From assembly GCA_003505715.1 (NCBI GenBank), contig DNXU01000482.1, positions 1-13,359 on the forward strand: DNA of 13,359 nucleotides, given 5' to 3'. Positions 1 through 7,270 of the stretch are shown one piece after another. Position 1 is the first letter of the stretch. Each line of letters starts with the position of its first letter. Under the pieces are notes generated by a model. That model saw only the letters and a program-made list of their open reading frames with translations, was not told the DNA's origin and ran no database searches. Position numbers and translations under genes: made by a program. Source of the DNA: Cyanobacteria bacterium UBA8803. Lineage in GTDB: Bacteria > Cyanobacteriota > Cyanobacteriia > Cyanobacteriales > Coleofasciculaceae.

Positions 1-29
1 GGGTGAGGGGGGGAGGAGGGGAGGGGGGG
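1..29 (+). other. G-rich tract, possible G-quadruplex
   Basis: Almost pure G with single A/T interruptions. Four G-runs of at least three lie within 29 bases (1-3, 7-13, 18-21, 23-29), which fits a G-quadruplex motif. It ends 15 bp upstream of the -35 element of the kinase promoter. It may equally be the edge of a G-rich low-complexity repeat like the TGAGGGA units at 2931-2951. The window begins here, so its full extent is unknown. Confidence 0.45.
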
Positions 30-43
30 AAAGGGATATTGGG

Positions 44-73
44 TTGGCGTTTATAGTACTTATGTACTATAAT
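44..73 (+). promoter_or_regulatory. Sigma-70-type promoter of the kinase gene with overlapping palindrome
   Basis: A perfect -10 box TATAAT lies at 68-73. A TTGGCG -35 candidate lies at 44-49, with an 18-bp spacer. The spacer and -10 overlap an inverted repeat, TATAGTAC (52-59) and GTACTATA (64-71), separated by TTAT. This could be an operator or simply an AT-rich symmetry. A GGAG ribosome-binding site follows at 115-118, nine bases before the ATG at 128, so the transcript would have a leader of roughly 45-50 nt. Confidence 0.55.
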
Positions 74-127
74 AAGGTTGTCTAAGATTGTACCGGAATT
101 TATATGAGCGTCTTGGAGTAGTAAACC

Positions 128-1402
128 ATGGCTTGGAAACCAGGACAGAAGTTACAGCGTAGTAAGTACGCGATCGAGAAAGTGCTGGGGCAAGGTGGCT
201 TCGGTATTACGTATCTGGTTAAGGACAGACAGGGCAATCCCTTCGTCATCAAAACCCTTAATGATTATCTGGAACGCCAGTACAACTTTGCCAAATATCA
301 GCAGGATTTTATCAACGAAGCACTCCGCCTAGCCAAATTCCGCCATCCTCATATTGTGCGGGTTGATGAAATCATCCAAGAGGGCGAACAGTGGTGTATG
401 GTGATGGAATATATTGATGGGGAAAATTTAGCCCATTGGGTTTGGCATCAAGGGATGTTGCCAGAGTTGGAGGCGTTGCGATACATTCAGCAGGTTGGGG
501 AAGCGCTGACGCTGGTTCACAACAGTGGGTTGCTGCATCGGGATATCAAACCGCTCAATATTATGATGCGCAAAAGTTCTTTAGATGCTGTCCTGATTGA
601 CTTTGGCATCGCTCGCGAGTTTACTCCAAATTTAACTCAAACCCATACCCAGTCTTTATCTGAGGGTTTTGCCCCTATCGAGCAGTATGACTGGCGAGCC
701 AAACGAGGTGCTTATACGGATATTTATGCCTTAGCAGCAACCCTGTATTCTCTGTTAACCGGAGAAATTCCTATGCCTTCACCCATGAGAGCTTATGGCA
801 TGGAATTAGCACCACCCAAGCGAATTAATCCCCAAATTAGCGATCGCGTCAATCAAGCCATCCTCCAAGGCATGGCACTCAAACCTGAAGATCGCCCCCA
901 GTCTGTACCGGAATGGCTGGCAATGTTAGATAATACTCCTGTGATGCCGGGACTCTCTCCAGGAGATTATGTGAGACTGCGCAGTTTATTAGCTGCTGAG
1001 GCATGGCAAGAGGCAGATAAAGAAACAGCTGCACTCATGCTTAAGGCATCAGGTCGAGAAGGCTGGTTGAGAGTTGCCGATATTGAAAAGTTTCCGGCTC
1101 AAGAGCTAAAAATTATTGACCAAATCTGGAGAGAGTACAGTGGCGATTGCTTCGGTTTAACGGTACAAAAGCGGATCTGGCATAGTCTAGGAGATATTAA
1201 ACAGACAGATTGGCAGGCTTGGTGTAGTTTTGGCGATCGCGTGGGATGGCGTTGGAAAGGGAACTGGGTGTCTCACGACCGTCTTAACTTTACCCCAGAT
1301 GCACCCCTAGGGGAACTGCCATCCTTGGTTGTCTCGGATAGTTTTAGGTTGCGCCAGCAGGAGTCTGTTGTGTCTTTGTTATCGCGCCGGGATTTGGAGT
1401 GA
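128..1402 (+). CDS. Serine/threonine protein kinase with C-terminal GUN4 domain
   Basis: This is a eukaryotic-type (Hanks) kinase of 424 residues. Visible motifs are the glycine loop GQGGFG (21-26), the ATP lysine in VIK (42), the alpha-C glutamate near 64, the catalytic HRDIKPLN (137-144), DFG (158-160) and an APIE activation-segment end (182-185). The kinase fold ends near 270. Residues about 279-400 match GUN4: a helical start at YVRLRSLLAA, then GWLRVADIEKFP, FGLTVQKRIW, and FGDRVGWRWKGNW. GUN4 domains bind porphyrins such as Mg-protoporphyrin IX, so the protein may couple tetrapyrrole status to phosphorylation; that link is inference. No membrane segment is seen, so it is likely cytoplasmic. 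The start is set by the GGAG site at 115-118. All catalytic residues are present. Kinase-GUN4 fusions are, as I recall, known in cyanobacteria; the phosphorylation targets are not indicated by the neighbours. Confidence 0.93.
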   Translation: MAWKPGQKLQRSKYAIEKVLGQGGFGITYLVKDRQGNPFVIKTLNDYLERQYNFAKYQQDFINEALRLAKFRHPHIVRVDEIIQEGEQWCMVMEYIDGENLAHWVWHQGMLPELEALRYIQQVGEALTLVHNSGLLHRDIKPLNIMMRKSSLDAVLIDFGIAREFTPNLTQTHTQSLSEGFAPIEQYDWRAKRGAYTDIYALAATLYSLLTGEIPMPSPMRAYGMELAPPKRINPQISDRVNQAILQGMALKPEDRPQSVPEWLAMLDNTPVMPGLSPGDYVRLRSLLAAEAWQEADKETAALMLKASGREGWLRVADIEKFPAQELKIIDQIWREYSGDCFGLTVQKRIWHSLGDIKQTDWQAWCSFGDRVGWRWKGNWVSHDRLNFTPDAPLGELPSLVVSDSFRLRQQESVVSLLSRRDLE

Positions 1403-1463
1403 TTATCTAGAAGACCCAACTCCCTAATTCGGGGGGAGCTAAACTTTCAGGGCTTACGCAACT

Positions 1464-1485
1464 ACCCTTCGGCTATGCTCAGGGT
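1464..1485. repeat. Dispersed 22-bp repeat, copy 1
   Basis: An imperfect palindrome with outer arms ACCCT and AGGGT around TCGGCTATGCTC. It differs by one base from the copy at 7243-7264. It lies in the 184-bp gap between the kinase and miaB, so it is probably a small dispersed cyanobacterial repeat rather than a control site for either gene. Confidence 0.6.
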
Positions 1486-1507
1486 CAACCCCATATATAG
1501 TGGTCAT

Positions 1508-1534
1508 GGTGCGTGAGCTACCGCATAACGCACC
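1508..1534. repeat. Inverted repeat GGTGCGT...ACGCACC
   Basis: Perfect 7-bp arms (1508-1514 and 1528-1534) with a 13-base loop. Elements with GTGCGT/ACGCAC arms are frequent between genes in cyanobacteria. No T-run follows on either side, so it is not a clear intrinsic terminator. A weaker GC hairpin (CTCCC 1420-1424 with GGGAG 1434-1438), just after the kinase stop, also lacks a good T-run. Confidence 0.5.
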
Positions 1535-1552
1535 CTAAAAAGACTAAATCTA

Positions 1553-1558
1553 TATAAT
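1553..1558 (+). promoter_or_regulatory. Candidate -10 box of miaB
   Basis: A perfect TATAAT lies 28 bases before the miaB ATG. No convincing -35 element stands 16-18 bp upstream; the position is taken by the end of the 1508-1534 inverted repeat. No strong ribosome-binding site sits directly before the ATG, only AAGGA at about 1559-1563. Confidence 0.35.
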
Positions 1559-1586
1559 AAGGATCTGAACCGATCTGCAACGCCAA

Positions 1587-2933
1587 ATGACCACCTTTCC
1601 CCGCCGCTACCACATCACCACTTTCGGCTGCCAGATGAACAAGGCAGATTCCGAACGTATGGCTGGCATTTTGGAAGATATGGGGTTCGAGCGATCGGAA
1701 GACCCTAATGAGGCTAACTTGATACTTTATAATACCTGCACGATTCGGGATAACGCTGAGCAAAAGGTTTATTCTTACCTCGGCAGGCAGGCCAAGCGCA
1801 AGCACGAAGAACCCGACTTGACCTTGGTAGTTGCTGGATGCGTGGCGCAGCAGGAGGGAGAAGCACTGCTGCGAAGGGTGCCGGAACTGGATTTAGTGAT
1901 GGGGCCGCAACATGCCAATCGCTTGCAAGATTTACTAGAGGTGGTGTTTGATGGCAACCAATTGGTAGCTACCGAACCCATTCATATTGTTGAAGATATT
2001 ACCAAACCTCGCCGCGATAGCAGCGTGACGGCTTGGGTGAATGTAATTTACGGCTGTAACGAGCGCTGCACTTACTGCGTGGTGCCTAACGTGCGAGGCA
2101 TAGAGCAATCTCGTACTCCAGAAGCAATTCGTGCTGAGATGGAGCAACTGGGACAGCAAGGTTACAAGGAAGTTACCTTACTGGGTCAAAACATTGATGC
2201 CTACGGTAGGGACTTAGCAGGAAGTACCGAGTCTGGGCGTCACCAGCATACCTTGACGGATTTACTCTATGAGGTTCACGATGTACCGGGAATCGAACGC
2301 ATCCGCTTTGCTACCAGTCATCCTAGGTATTTCACCGAACGCCTGATCCGCGCCTGTCAGGAGTTGCCGAAGGTGTGCGAGCATTTCCACATCCCCTTCC
2401 AATCGGGAGATAACGACATCCTCAAGGCGATGGCACGAGGTTACACTCAGGAGAAATATCGTCGCATTATCGATAAAATTCGGGAGTACATGCCGGATGC
2501 TTCGATTAGTGCCGATGCAATTGTCGGGTTTCCTGGGGAAACGGAACAACAGTTTGAGAATACCTTAAAGCTAGTGGCAGATATTGGCTTTGACCAGCTC
2601 AATACTGCGGCGTACTCTCCCCGTCCCGGCACTCCGGCAGCACTGTGGGAGAATCAGGTAAGTGAGGAAGCCAAAAGCGATCGCCTCCAACGTCTCAATC
2701 ATTTAGTGGCAACCAAGGCAGCAGAGCGATCGCAACGTTATTGGGGTAGGCTGGAAGAAGTGCTGGTGGAAGACCAAAATCCCAAAGACCCAACTCAGGT
2801 GATGGGACGAACGCGGGGCAACCGTCTCACCTTCTTCACAGGCGACATTAATGAGCTTAAGGGACTGGTTGTGCCCGTTCAAATTACAGAAGTGCGAGCG
2901 TTCAGCTTGACGGGTCAACCGATGTTTTTGTGA
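1587..2933 (+). CDS. miaB: tRNA-2-methylthio-N6-dimethylallyladenosine synthase MiaB
   Basis: MiaB is a radical-SAM methylthiotransferase that adds the 2-methylthio group to i6A at position 37 of tRNAs reading UNN codons. The 448 residues cover the full family length. The N-terminal UPF0004 domain carries C15 ([13 protein letters not shown]), C51 ([10 protein letters not shown]) and C85 (AGCVAQQ), which bind the auxiliary Fe-S cluster. The radical-SAM motif is C157-x3-C161-x2-C164 in [10 protein letters not shown]. Conserved family blocks follow: [35 protein letters not shown] and [18 protein letters not shown]-binding domain occupies about 380-446. FGCQMN and the i6A-type sequence favour MiaB over MtaB or RimO. 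The start places the first cysteine motif at the expected distance. The stop codon lies inside a TGAGGGA heptamer repeat. Confidence 0.97.
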   Translation: MTTFPRRYHITTFGCQMNKADSERMAGILEDMGFERSEDPNEANLILYNTCTIRDNAEQKVYSYLGRQAKRKHEEPDLTLVVAGCVAQQEGEALLRRVPELDLVMGPQHANRLQDLLEVVFDGNQLVATEPIHIVEDITKPRRDSSVTAWVNVIYGCNERCTYCVVPNVRGIEQSRTPEAIRAEMEQLGQQGYKEVTLLGQNIDAYGRDLAGSTESGRHQHTLTDLLYEVHDVPGIERIRFATSHPRYFTERLIRACQELPKVCEHFHIPFQSGDNDILKAMARGYTQEKYRRIIDKIREYMPDASISADAIVGFPGETEQQFENTLKLVADIGFDQLNTAAYSPRPGTPAALWENQVSEEAKSDRLQRLNHLVATKAAERSQRYWGRLEEVLVEDQNPKDPTQVMGRTRGNRLTFFTGDINELKGLVVPVQITEVRAFSLTGQPMFL

Positions 2934-2951
2934 GGGATGAGGGATGAGGGG
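2931..2951 (+). repeat. Three TGAGGG(A/G) heptamer units
   Basis: TGAGGGA, TGAGGGA and TGAGGGG stand in tandem, and the first unit supplies the TGA stop of miaB. This resembles other heptanucleotide arrays in the window and probably arose by replication slippage at the gene end. Confidence 0.7.
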
Positions 2952-2971
2952 AAGAATTAATTTTTATTCTT

Positions 2972-3000
2972 GTAGAGACGTTCCGCTGGAACGTCTCTAC
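2972..3000. repeat. Perfect inverted repeat, GTAGAGACGTTCC type, copy 1
   Basis: Two perfect 13-bp arms (GTAGAGACGTTCC at 2972-2984, its complement at 2988-3000) flank the loop GCT. A near-identical element lies at 12187-12215, so this is a dispersed palindromic repeat rather than a gene-specific site. It sits 38 bp after miaB and could form a stable hairpin at the transcript end, but no T-run follows directly. Confidence 0.85.
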
Positions 3001-3081
3001 TCTACTTGAGGGTTTTAAAAAAAATTTCGCTCAAAGTTAAACCCAGACCTATATCGTCCACTTGACGAGGTGGCTCGACTT

Positions 3082-3128
3082 AGGTTAATTTTAGGTTAAC
3101 TAAAAGTTAAATGAAGTTTAGATACACT
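3082..3128 (+). promoter_or_regulatory. Pho-box-like triple repeat with candidate -10 box
   Basis: Three 8-bp repeats stand exactly 11 bp apart: AGGTTAAT (3082-3089), AGGTTAAC (3093-3100) and AAGTTAAA (3104-3111), each separated by 3 bp. On the other strand they read TTTAACTT, GTTAACCT and ATTAACCT. These closely fit the cyanobacterial SphR/PhoB box as I recall it: TTAAC(C/T)T repeats with 3-bp gaps, usually with a pyrimidine first. A TACACT -10 candidate lies at 3123-3128, 11 bp after the last repeat, as expected if the box replaces the -35. On the + strand the next gene is the membrane protein at 3562; on the - strand no gene follows. The first base of two repeats is not a pyrimidine, and the working orientation is uncertain. 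Confidence 0.5.
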
Positions 3129-3561
3129 GCATATATATCCAAAATTAAGCCAATCAAAATTTAATTTTCTGATTGCGCATCAGCTAGGAAAGGGATGCAT
3201 ATTTCAATCTAACTTCATAGGCAATTAGTAAGGACTGAGATAGCAGGTATCTCAAGCTAGCTTTACCTAGCAAAGGCATTTTCAGGCTTTTTAAAGATCA
3301 GCTGATATGCCAGTTTTAGCGTGAAGTTCTAAAACATCTGTTCAGTAATCGCCGTGCATTTACCGTGTATTAGTTCAGTGTTCATGATCAAGGGTTGGAA
3401 CGCCGGAACTTACACAAAATTAACTAGCTGCCTCCTAGCCTCTCAATTTTAGGTGCTTGGGAGCAAGCTTGCAATCGCTATCTTGTTGATTTCTTGAAGT
3501 GCCATCTGACTCCTCATCAAGTACTCAAAGTATCAGTAACTGCTAGAAGGATAAGCGGAGA
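3129..3561 (+). other. 433-bp non-coding stretch, possible long leader or small RNA
   Basis: No convincing coding frame is present. Small hairpins are visible: GAGATA/TATCTC (3237-3242 and 3248-3253), GCTAG/CTAGC (3256-3260 and 3267-3271), and the 10-bp palindrome GCAAGCTTGC at 3463-3472. If transcription starts after the TACACT at 3123-3128, this would be a leader of about 425 nt for the gene at 3562, or could encode a separate small RNA. I cannot match it to a known riboswitch. AAGGA at 3547-3551 is a fair ribosome-binding site for the downstream ATG. Confidence 0.35.
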
Positions 3562-4260
3562 ATGTTAAAAGCAAATAGGTATAATAATAAGGGATATCTA
3601 AGCCAGTTTTGGCACGATCAAATCAAACCATTGTTACCAGCTATTTTTGTTGTCTATGTGCCATTATTTATCCTGCTTTTAATCTTAAGAGTCCAAACAG
3701 CAATACCTGTACCTTATCTCACCCGCGATCCAGTAGCAATCTTTGAGGCACCCTTTTATTTGGGAGCTATTTCTAACCTGGGTATATTATTTTGGTGTTC
3801 GGCAGCCGCTATTTGTTTATTCTGTTGCGTAGTGCTAAAAAAGCTAGATAAGCATAAAGAGCTTAAAAGCTTTTTTCTAATGTCAGGTTTGATAAGTTCG
3901 GTTTTTTTGATAGATGATTTTTTCCTTTTTCATGATGATGTATTTCCTAAACGCTTACATTTTCCTGAAGAAATTGTAGTTCTTCTTGAAGGGTTAATGG
4001 TTTTGGCTTACTTGGTGAGGTTTAGAAAAAACATTTTGAATGACAATTTTATATTTCTTCTCTTTGCCTTAATGTTCTTTGGGTTTTCAGCAGGTCTCGA
4101 TCAGAGTTTTTATGTTGCCTACAAGGTAGATCAGTTGCTGGGTCAAGATAGTGAATATTTTGTGGAAGATGGTTTGAAATTACTAGGAATTGTCAGCTGG
4201 TTTATGTATTTGGCAATAATTTCTGTTAAAAATATGCTATTATTACTGATGAAAGATTGA
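3562..4260 (+). CDS. Hypothetical six-helix membrane protein
   Basis: A 232-residue protein that I do not recognise. About six hydrophobic segments are visible (roughly 24-43, 66-92, 104-121, 137-153, 162-179, 205-229), so it is almost certainly in the inner or thylakoid membrane. The region after the third helix is rich in acidic and histidine residues (DDFFLFHDDVFPK, 118-130), followed by E136, E137 and E143. Later polar positions near or in helices are D180, D190 and E202-D203-x-x-K206. Such a D/E/H pattern could bind a metal or form an enzyme site, as in membrane hydrolases, but no named family is claimed. It is AT-rich compared with miaB. A Pho-box-like element lies about 450 bp upstream. 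Its stop is nine bases from the stop of the convergent usher gene. Confidence 0.75.
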   Translation: MLKANRYNNKGYLSQFWHDQIKPLLPAIFVVYVPLFILLLILRVQTAIPVPYLTRDPVAIFEAPFYLGAISNLGILFWCSAAAICLFCCVVLKKLDKHKELKSFFLMSGLISSVFLIDDFFLFHDDVFPKRLHFPEEIVVLLEGLMVLAYLVRFRKNILNDNFIFLLFALMFFGFSAGLDQSFYVAYKVDQLLGQDSEYFVEDGLKLLGIVSWFMYLAIISVKNMLLLLMKD

Positions 4261-4275
4261 TACTAGAAACTAGTA
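4261..4275. repeat. Short hairpin between convergent gene ends
   Basis: TACTAG (4261-4266) and CTAGTA (4270-4275) form perfect 6-bp arms around AAA. The right arm contains the usher stop codon. It might help end transcription from both sides, but it has no T-run and is weak. Confidence 0.3.
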
Positions 4276-7161
4276 GAAGTTAGCAATACCAGGTAGTTGA
4301 AGGTTTTGGTCGAACAGGAAAGAATTTTGAATGTCTACCATTCGGGTAGGGAGGTTTGTCGTGGCAGGTAGGGCATCTTGGGTAGGTAGTTGTAGGGTGT
4401 AAGTACCGATAGGAACTCCATCTAAGCGGTAGAGGCCAAATTGATCGGTAACTGTGGATTTCACTGGTTTGCCACTGGCGTTAATTAGTTCTACCGTTAC
4501 TCCTGGAATTGGCTTCGATGCGACATCGGTGACTCGACCTGCTAAACCAAATTCTGCTCTAACGTCAAAATTAAATTGAGTGATAGCGGCAGCAGCGACT
4601 TCAGCGGTTAGGGTATTCTTCACGGGGGAAAGTTCAAAGGGGAGATTTTCAGGATCTAATTCCACTAGATAAACCCCTTCTGGCAGGTTGCCGATGAAAA
4701 AGTTGCCTTCGCTATCGGTTGTTGTTGTTCGAGTTTGGCTGCCGCGACTGATCCGGATCGTAACGCCATCTAAGTTAAAGTTGGGTAGTTTTGCTCCCTC
4801 TTCGAGTTGAATTTTGCCTGCGATCGCACCCTGCGTTTGTCCGATACTACTAGTGCTAGCTGGAGTGAAGCTGCCCTGAGAGTAGTTTAAATCGGTGACT
4901 AAACCAATCGTTAAGGTATTATCATTAAATCCGTCAATACCAGTGCTATTACCAGAGGGTAAGCCTTGATACTGGATGCGGGCAAGTACCCCTGGCATTA
5001 CTTCCATACTTGCACCAGCAATTAAGCCGACTTGTCCTTCTCTCATAGCAAGTCCTAAGTTGAGACTAGGACTCCTCAAGCTTTTGCCCGTGCGCGAAAT
5101 TGTGGCATAGTAACGAGGGGCCAACTCACCACCAAAGTTACTGCCTAGGGAGACCTGGTATCGAGGGCTTAAGCGATAGGTAAAGTCTAGCAGGGAGGCA
5201 TCCCCCACAGTTGTATTGAAGGTGAGGCGCATATCGCGAGTAACTTGAAAGAAGGAGTCGAATAAATAGTCTCCATCGAGATCCGGTCTTCCCATCAACG
5301 ACAAACCCCGAAATGGTTGCCAGAAAAAGCTAGGCAAAATGTAGTTAGTGGAAGTGTCTTCGTCCTGACGGCTGCGGGCAATTAGTCCTAAGCGCAAATT
5401 ATTGCTAACTTTATAGCTAATATCTAAGCTATGGTTAAAGCGATCGCCTGATTCTCGGTTCGGGTCATACCCTGCTGGAAACAGCTGAGAATTTCCGACA
5501 ATGCGCAAGTCCCCACTCTGAAATTCCAAATCTGCCGTATACCCTACTTTCCCGTTAGAAAGACCAACACCTGCTGCCAAGATCAGGGGATCGGCGACTC
5601 GCCAAGTAAAGCCTCCTTCTGCTTGAAAAGTATCGGGATTTTTCTGTAGTGCTGCTTCTAGGGTGAAATTTTCCGAAATTCCTTGCCGCCACTGATAAAA
5701 GGCGACAAGATCGCCTGCTTCCCTAGAACTGAAACTACCCAACCCAGAAATATCTCGCACCAAGCTGCCACTTACTCCCACCCCGGCTAGGTGAATGGCT
5801 TTGCCGGGAGGTAATAATAAATCGGAAGTACTGAGGGTGGAGGAACGGATCTCGATCGGCACTTCCAAGTTATTGCGATCGTAAATAAACACCTCAACCT
5901 GACTGGCCTGACCTGAAGGCGTACTGACATCTAAAAACTCGTATTGTCCATTCAGTGCAACTTGCTGTTGAGCTACGACAATGCCATTAATCCTTAACTG
6001 TACGATACTAGCAGGTGGCGCTTCACCTCGAAACGTTTTCAGAGGTGCAGATCGTCTCGGCAAAAGAGCAGAAGCGCTAAATCCTTGGGAAAATTGCTCT
6101 GAAGATAGGTTAGTCCAAGCCAATTGACCTCCTGTGAGGTCAATGCCACTTAGTAAAGGATGCAGTCCAACCTGCTGCCGACCCACCTGATACCGCAAAT
6201 TGCCATCGCGCTTAAACCAGAAGTATTCCGTAATATCTGGTGCATTGACAAAATCATTGTTGACTCGAATGCGCCAAGATCCTCCTGCTAAGCGCCCGCC
6301 TAAGGTTGTAGAACTGTAGTAACGTTGACTATTGCTGCCTGTTTGACCGCCAAAATTGCTAGTAAAATTTAATTCTTGCCTCAGAGTTGAAAAACTTGTG
6401 CTAGGGGGTTGGAATTCTGGTTCTAGTTCATGGGTTATGGGTGAAGGTTTGCTACTAGTCCTGCGCCAAGGCGGATCGATAATCAAAGCCAGCTCTGATT
6501 GGTTAAATTCAATGTTAGTTGCTAGTTTGTCTTTGATTAAATTCTCGCTAATATACTGGACACCGTTGATTTGTTTTAAATCAGAATCTGCTAAATCGAC
6601 TGTTCCTAACGGTGTATTTATTTTTAAGATATTATCTACTTTTCCAATACTAAATCCGGTAATTTCCGAGAAAGCTTCTAGCGGAATCAGGAAAGTATTT
6701 TGCTCTTGTAAAACTTCTAGAGCGCCTACTTCTCGTTTGTTGATAATAACTCCGACCAGTAAGGGGTCTGTAGTTGATCTGTTAAGCTGAGGGGGAAGGT
6801 TAAGAGAAGTTCTGTCTGGGGTAGTAATCTCTCCTTTAACCGATTCAAGGGGTGAATTGATATTCTGGGGCGTATTTGATAAGGCTGCATCAGTAACCAA
6901 AATATGGAGAGAAGAATGAGGCGGAGTAGCACGGTAATTAGAAAGAGTTTTCGGTTGCACTGATGGGACAGTTGCATTAATATTCTCCGACGCATCGGAT
7001 AAAGCTGTATCAGAAGCTGTACTCGTCTGAGAAAAATTACTGGCAGAGTTGGCAAGAGTTTCTGACGGTAGGGGGTTAGCATTAACTGCTGCGACTGGAA
7101 TAGTCGCTATTACAGTTAGTAACGCCACTAAAGTATTAATACACATCCGTAGTATAAACAT
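4270..7161 (-). CDS. Chaperone-usher-type outer-membrane usher with two C-terminal carboxypeptidase-regulatory-like domains
   Basis: Likely the outer-membrane assembly pore for the fibre subunits encoded upstream. The 963 residues begin with a signal peptide (1-28, ending AVNA). A low-complexity Ser/Thr/Asn/Pro linker follows to about 130, with a repeated 18-residue unit (51-68 and 91-108). Residues about 134-232 resemble an usher N-terminal domain (LLVGVIINKREVGALEVL, then FLIPLEAF). From about 257 to 765 there are alternating amphipathic strands typical of a beta-barrel. A plug-like beta-sandwich sits at about 378-455, starting FRGEAPPASIVQLRINGIVV and containing GQYEFLDV and VEVFIYDRNN, as in PapC-type ushers. 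Two repeats with DSEGNFFIGNLPEGVYLVEL and DQFGLYRLDGVPIGTYTLQL (about 777-868 and 872-955) match carboxypeptidase-regulatory-like domains, where ordinary ushers have different C-terminal domains. The only cysteine (C7) is in the signal peptide. It is longer than usual ushers (about 800-850). A second ATG at codon 6 is possible. Last gene of the cluster, 201 bp after the chaperone. Confidence 0.8.
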   Translation of the reverse strand: MFILRMCINTLVALLTVIATIPVAAVNANPLPSETLANSASNFSQTSTASDTALSDASENINATVPSVQPKTLSNYRATPPHSSLHILVTDAALSNTPQNINSPLESVKGEITTPDRTSLNLPPQLNRSTTDPLLVGVIINKREVGALEVLQEQNTFLIPLEAFSEITGFSIGKVDNILKINTPLGTVDLADSDLKQINGVQYISENLIKDKLATNIEFNQSELALIIDPPWRRTSSKPSPITHELEPEFQPPSTSFSTLRQELNFTSNFGGQTGSNSQRYYSSTTLGGRLAGGSWRIRVNNDFVNAPDITEYFWFKRDGNLRYQVGRQQVGLHPLLSGIDLTGGQLAWTNLSSEQFSQGFSASALLPRRSAPLKTFRGEAPPASIVQLRINGIVVAQQQVALNGQYEFLDVSTPSGQASQVEVFIYDRNNLEVPIEIRSSTLSTSDLLLPPGKAIHLAGVGVSGSLVRDISGLGSFSSREAGDLVAFYQWRQGISENFTLEAALQKNPDTFQAEGGFTWRVADPLILAAGVGLSNGKVGYTADLEFQSGDLRIVGNSQLFPAGYDPNRESGDRFNHSLDISYKVSNNLRLGLIARSRQDEDTSTNYILPSFFWQPFRGLSLMGRPDLDGDYLFDSFFQVTRDMRLTFNTTVGDASLLDFTYRLSPRYQVSLGSNFGGELAPRYYATISRTGKSLRSPSLNLGLAMREGQVGLIAGASMEVMPGVLARIQYQGLPSGNSTGIDGFNDNTLTIGLVTDLNYSQGSFTPASTSSIGQTQGAIAGKIQLEEGAKLPNFNLDGVTIRISRGSQTRTTTTDSEGNFFIGNLPEGVYLVELDPENLPFELSPVKNTLTAEVAAAAITQFNFDVRAEFGLAGRVTDVASKPIPGVTVELINASGKPVKSTVTDQFGLYRLDGVPIGTYTLQLPTQDALPATTNLPTRMVDIQNSFLFDQNLQLPGIANFY

Positions 7162-7242
7162 AATCTTGCCAAATAGATAGGGAATAACTCGACAAAATAG
7201 GGAGAGGGAGTAAAGGAGTGAGAAGGTGATGGATGCTCAATT

Positions 7243-7264
7243 ACCCTTCGGCTACGCTCAGGGT
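7243..7264. repeat. Dispersed 22-bp repeat, copy 2
   Basis: The same element as at 1464-1485 with one base changed (inner part TCGGCTACGCTC, arms ACCCT/AGGGT). Here it lies between the chaperone and usher genes, directly beside the heptamer array. Confidence 0.6.
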
Positions 7265-7270
7265 AAACCT

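Noticed and set aside
2972..3000. Intrinsic terminator of miaB
   Set aside because: The hairpin is strong but no T-run follows, and the same element occurs elsewhere as a dispersed repeat.
6356..6790. 144-codon + strand frame inside the usher gene
   Set aside because: Antisense shadow of a well-supported usher coding region, with no domain or ribosome-binding site.
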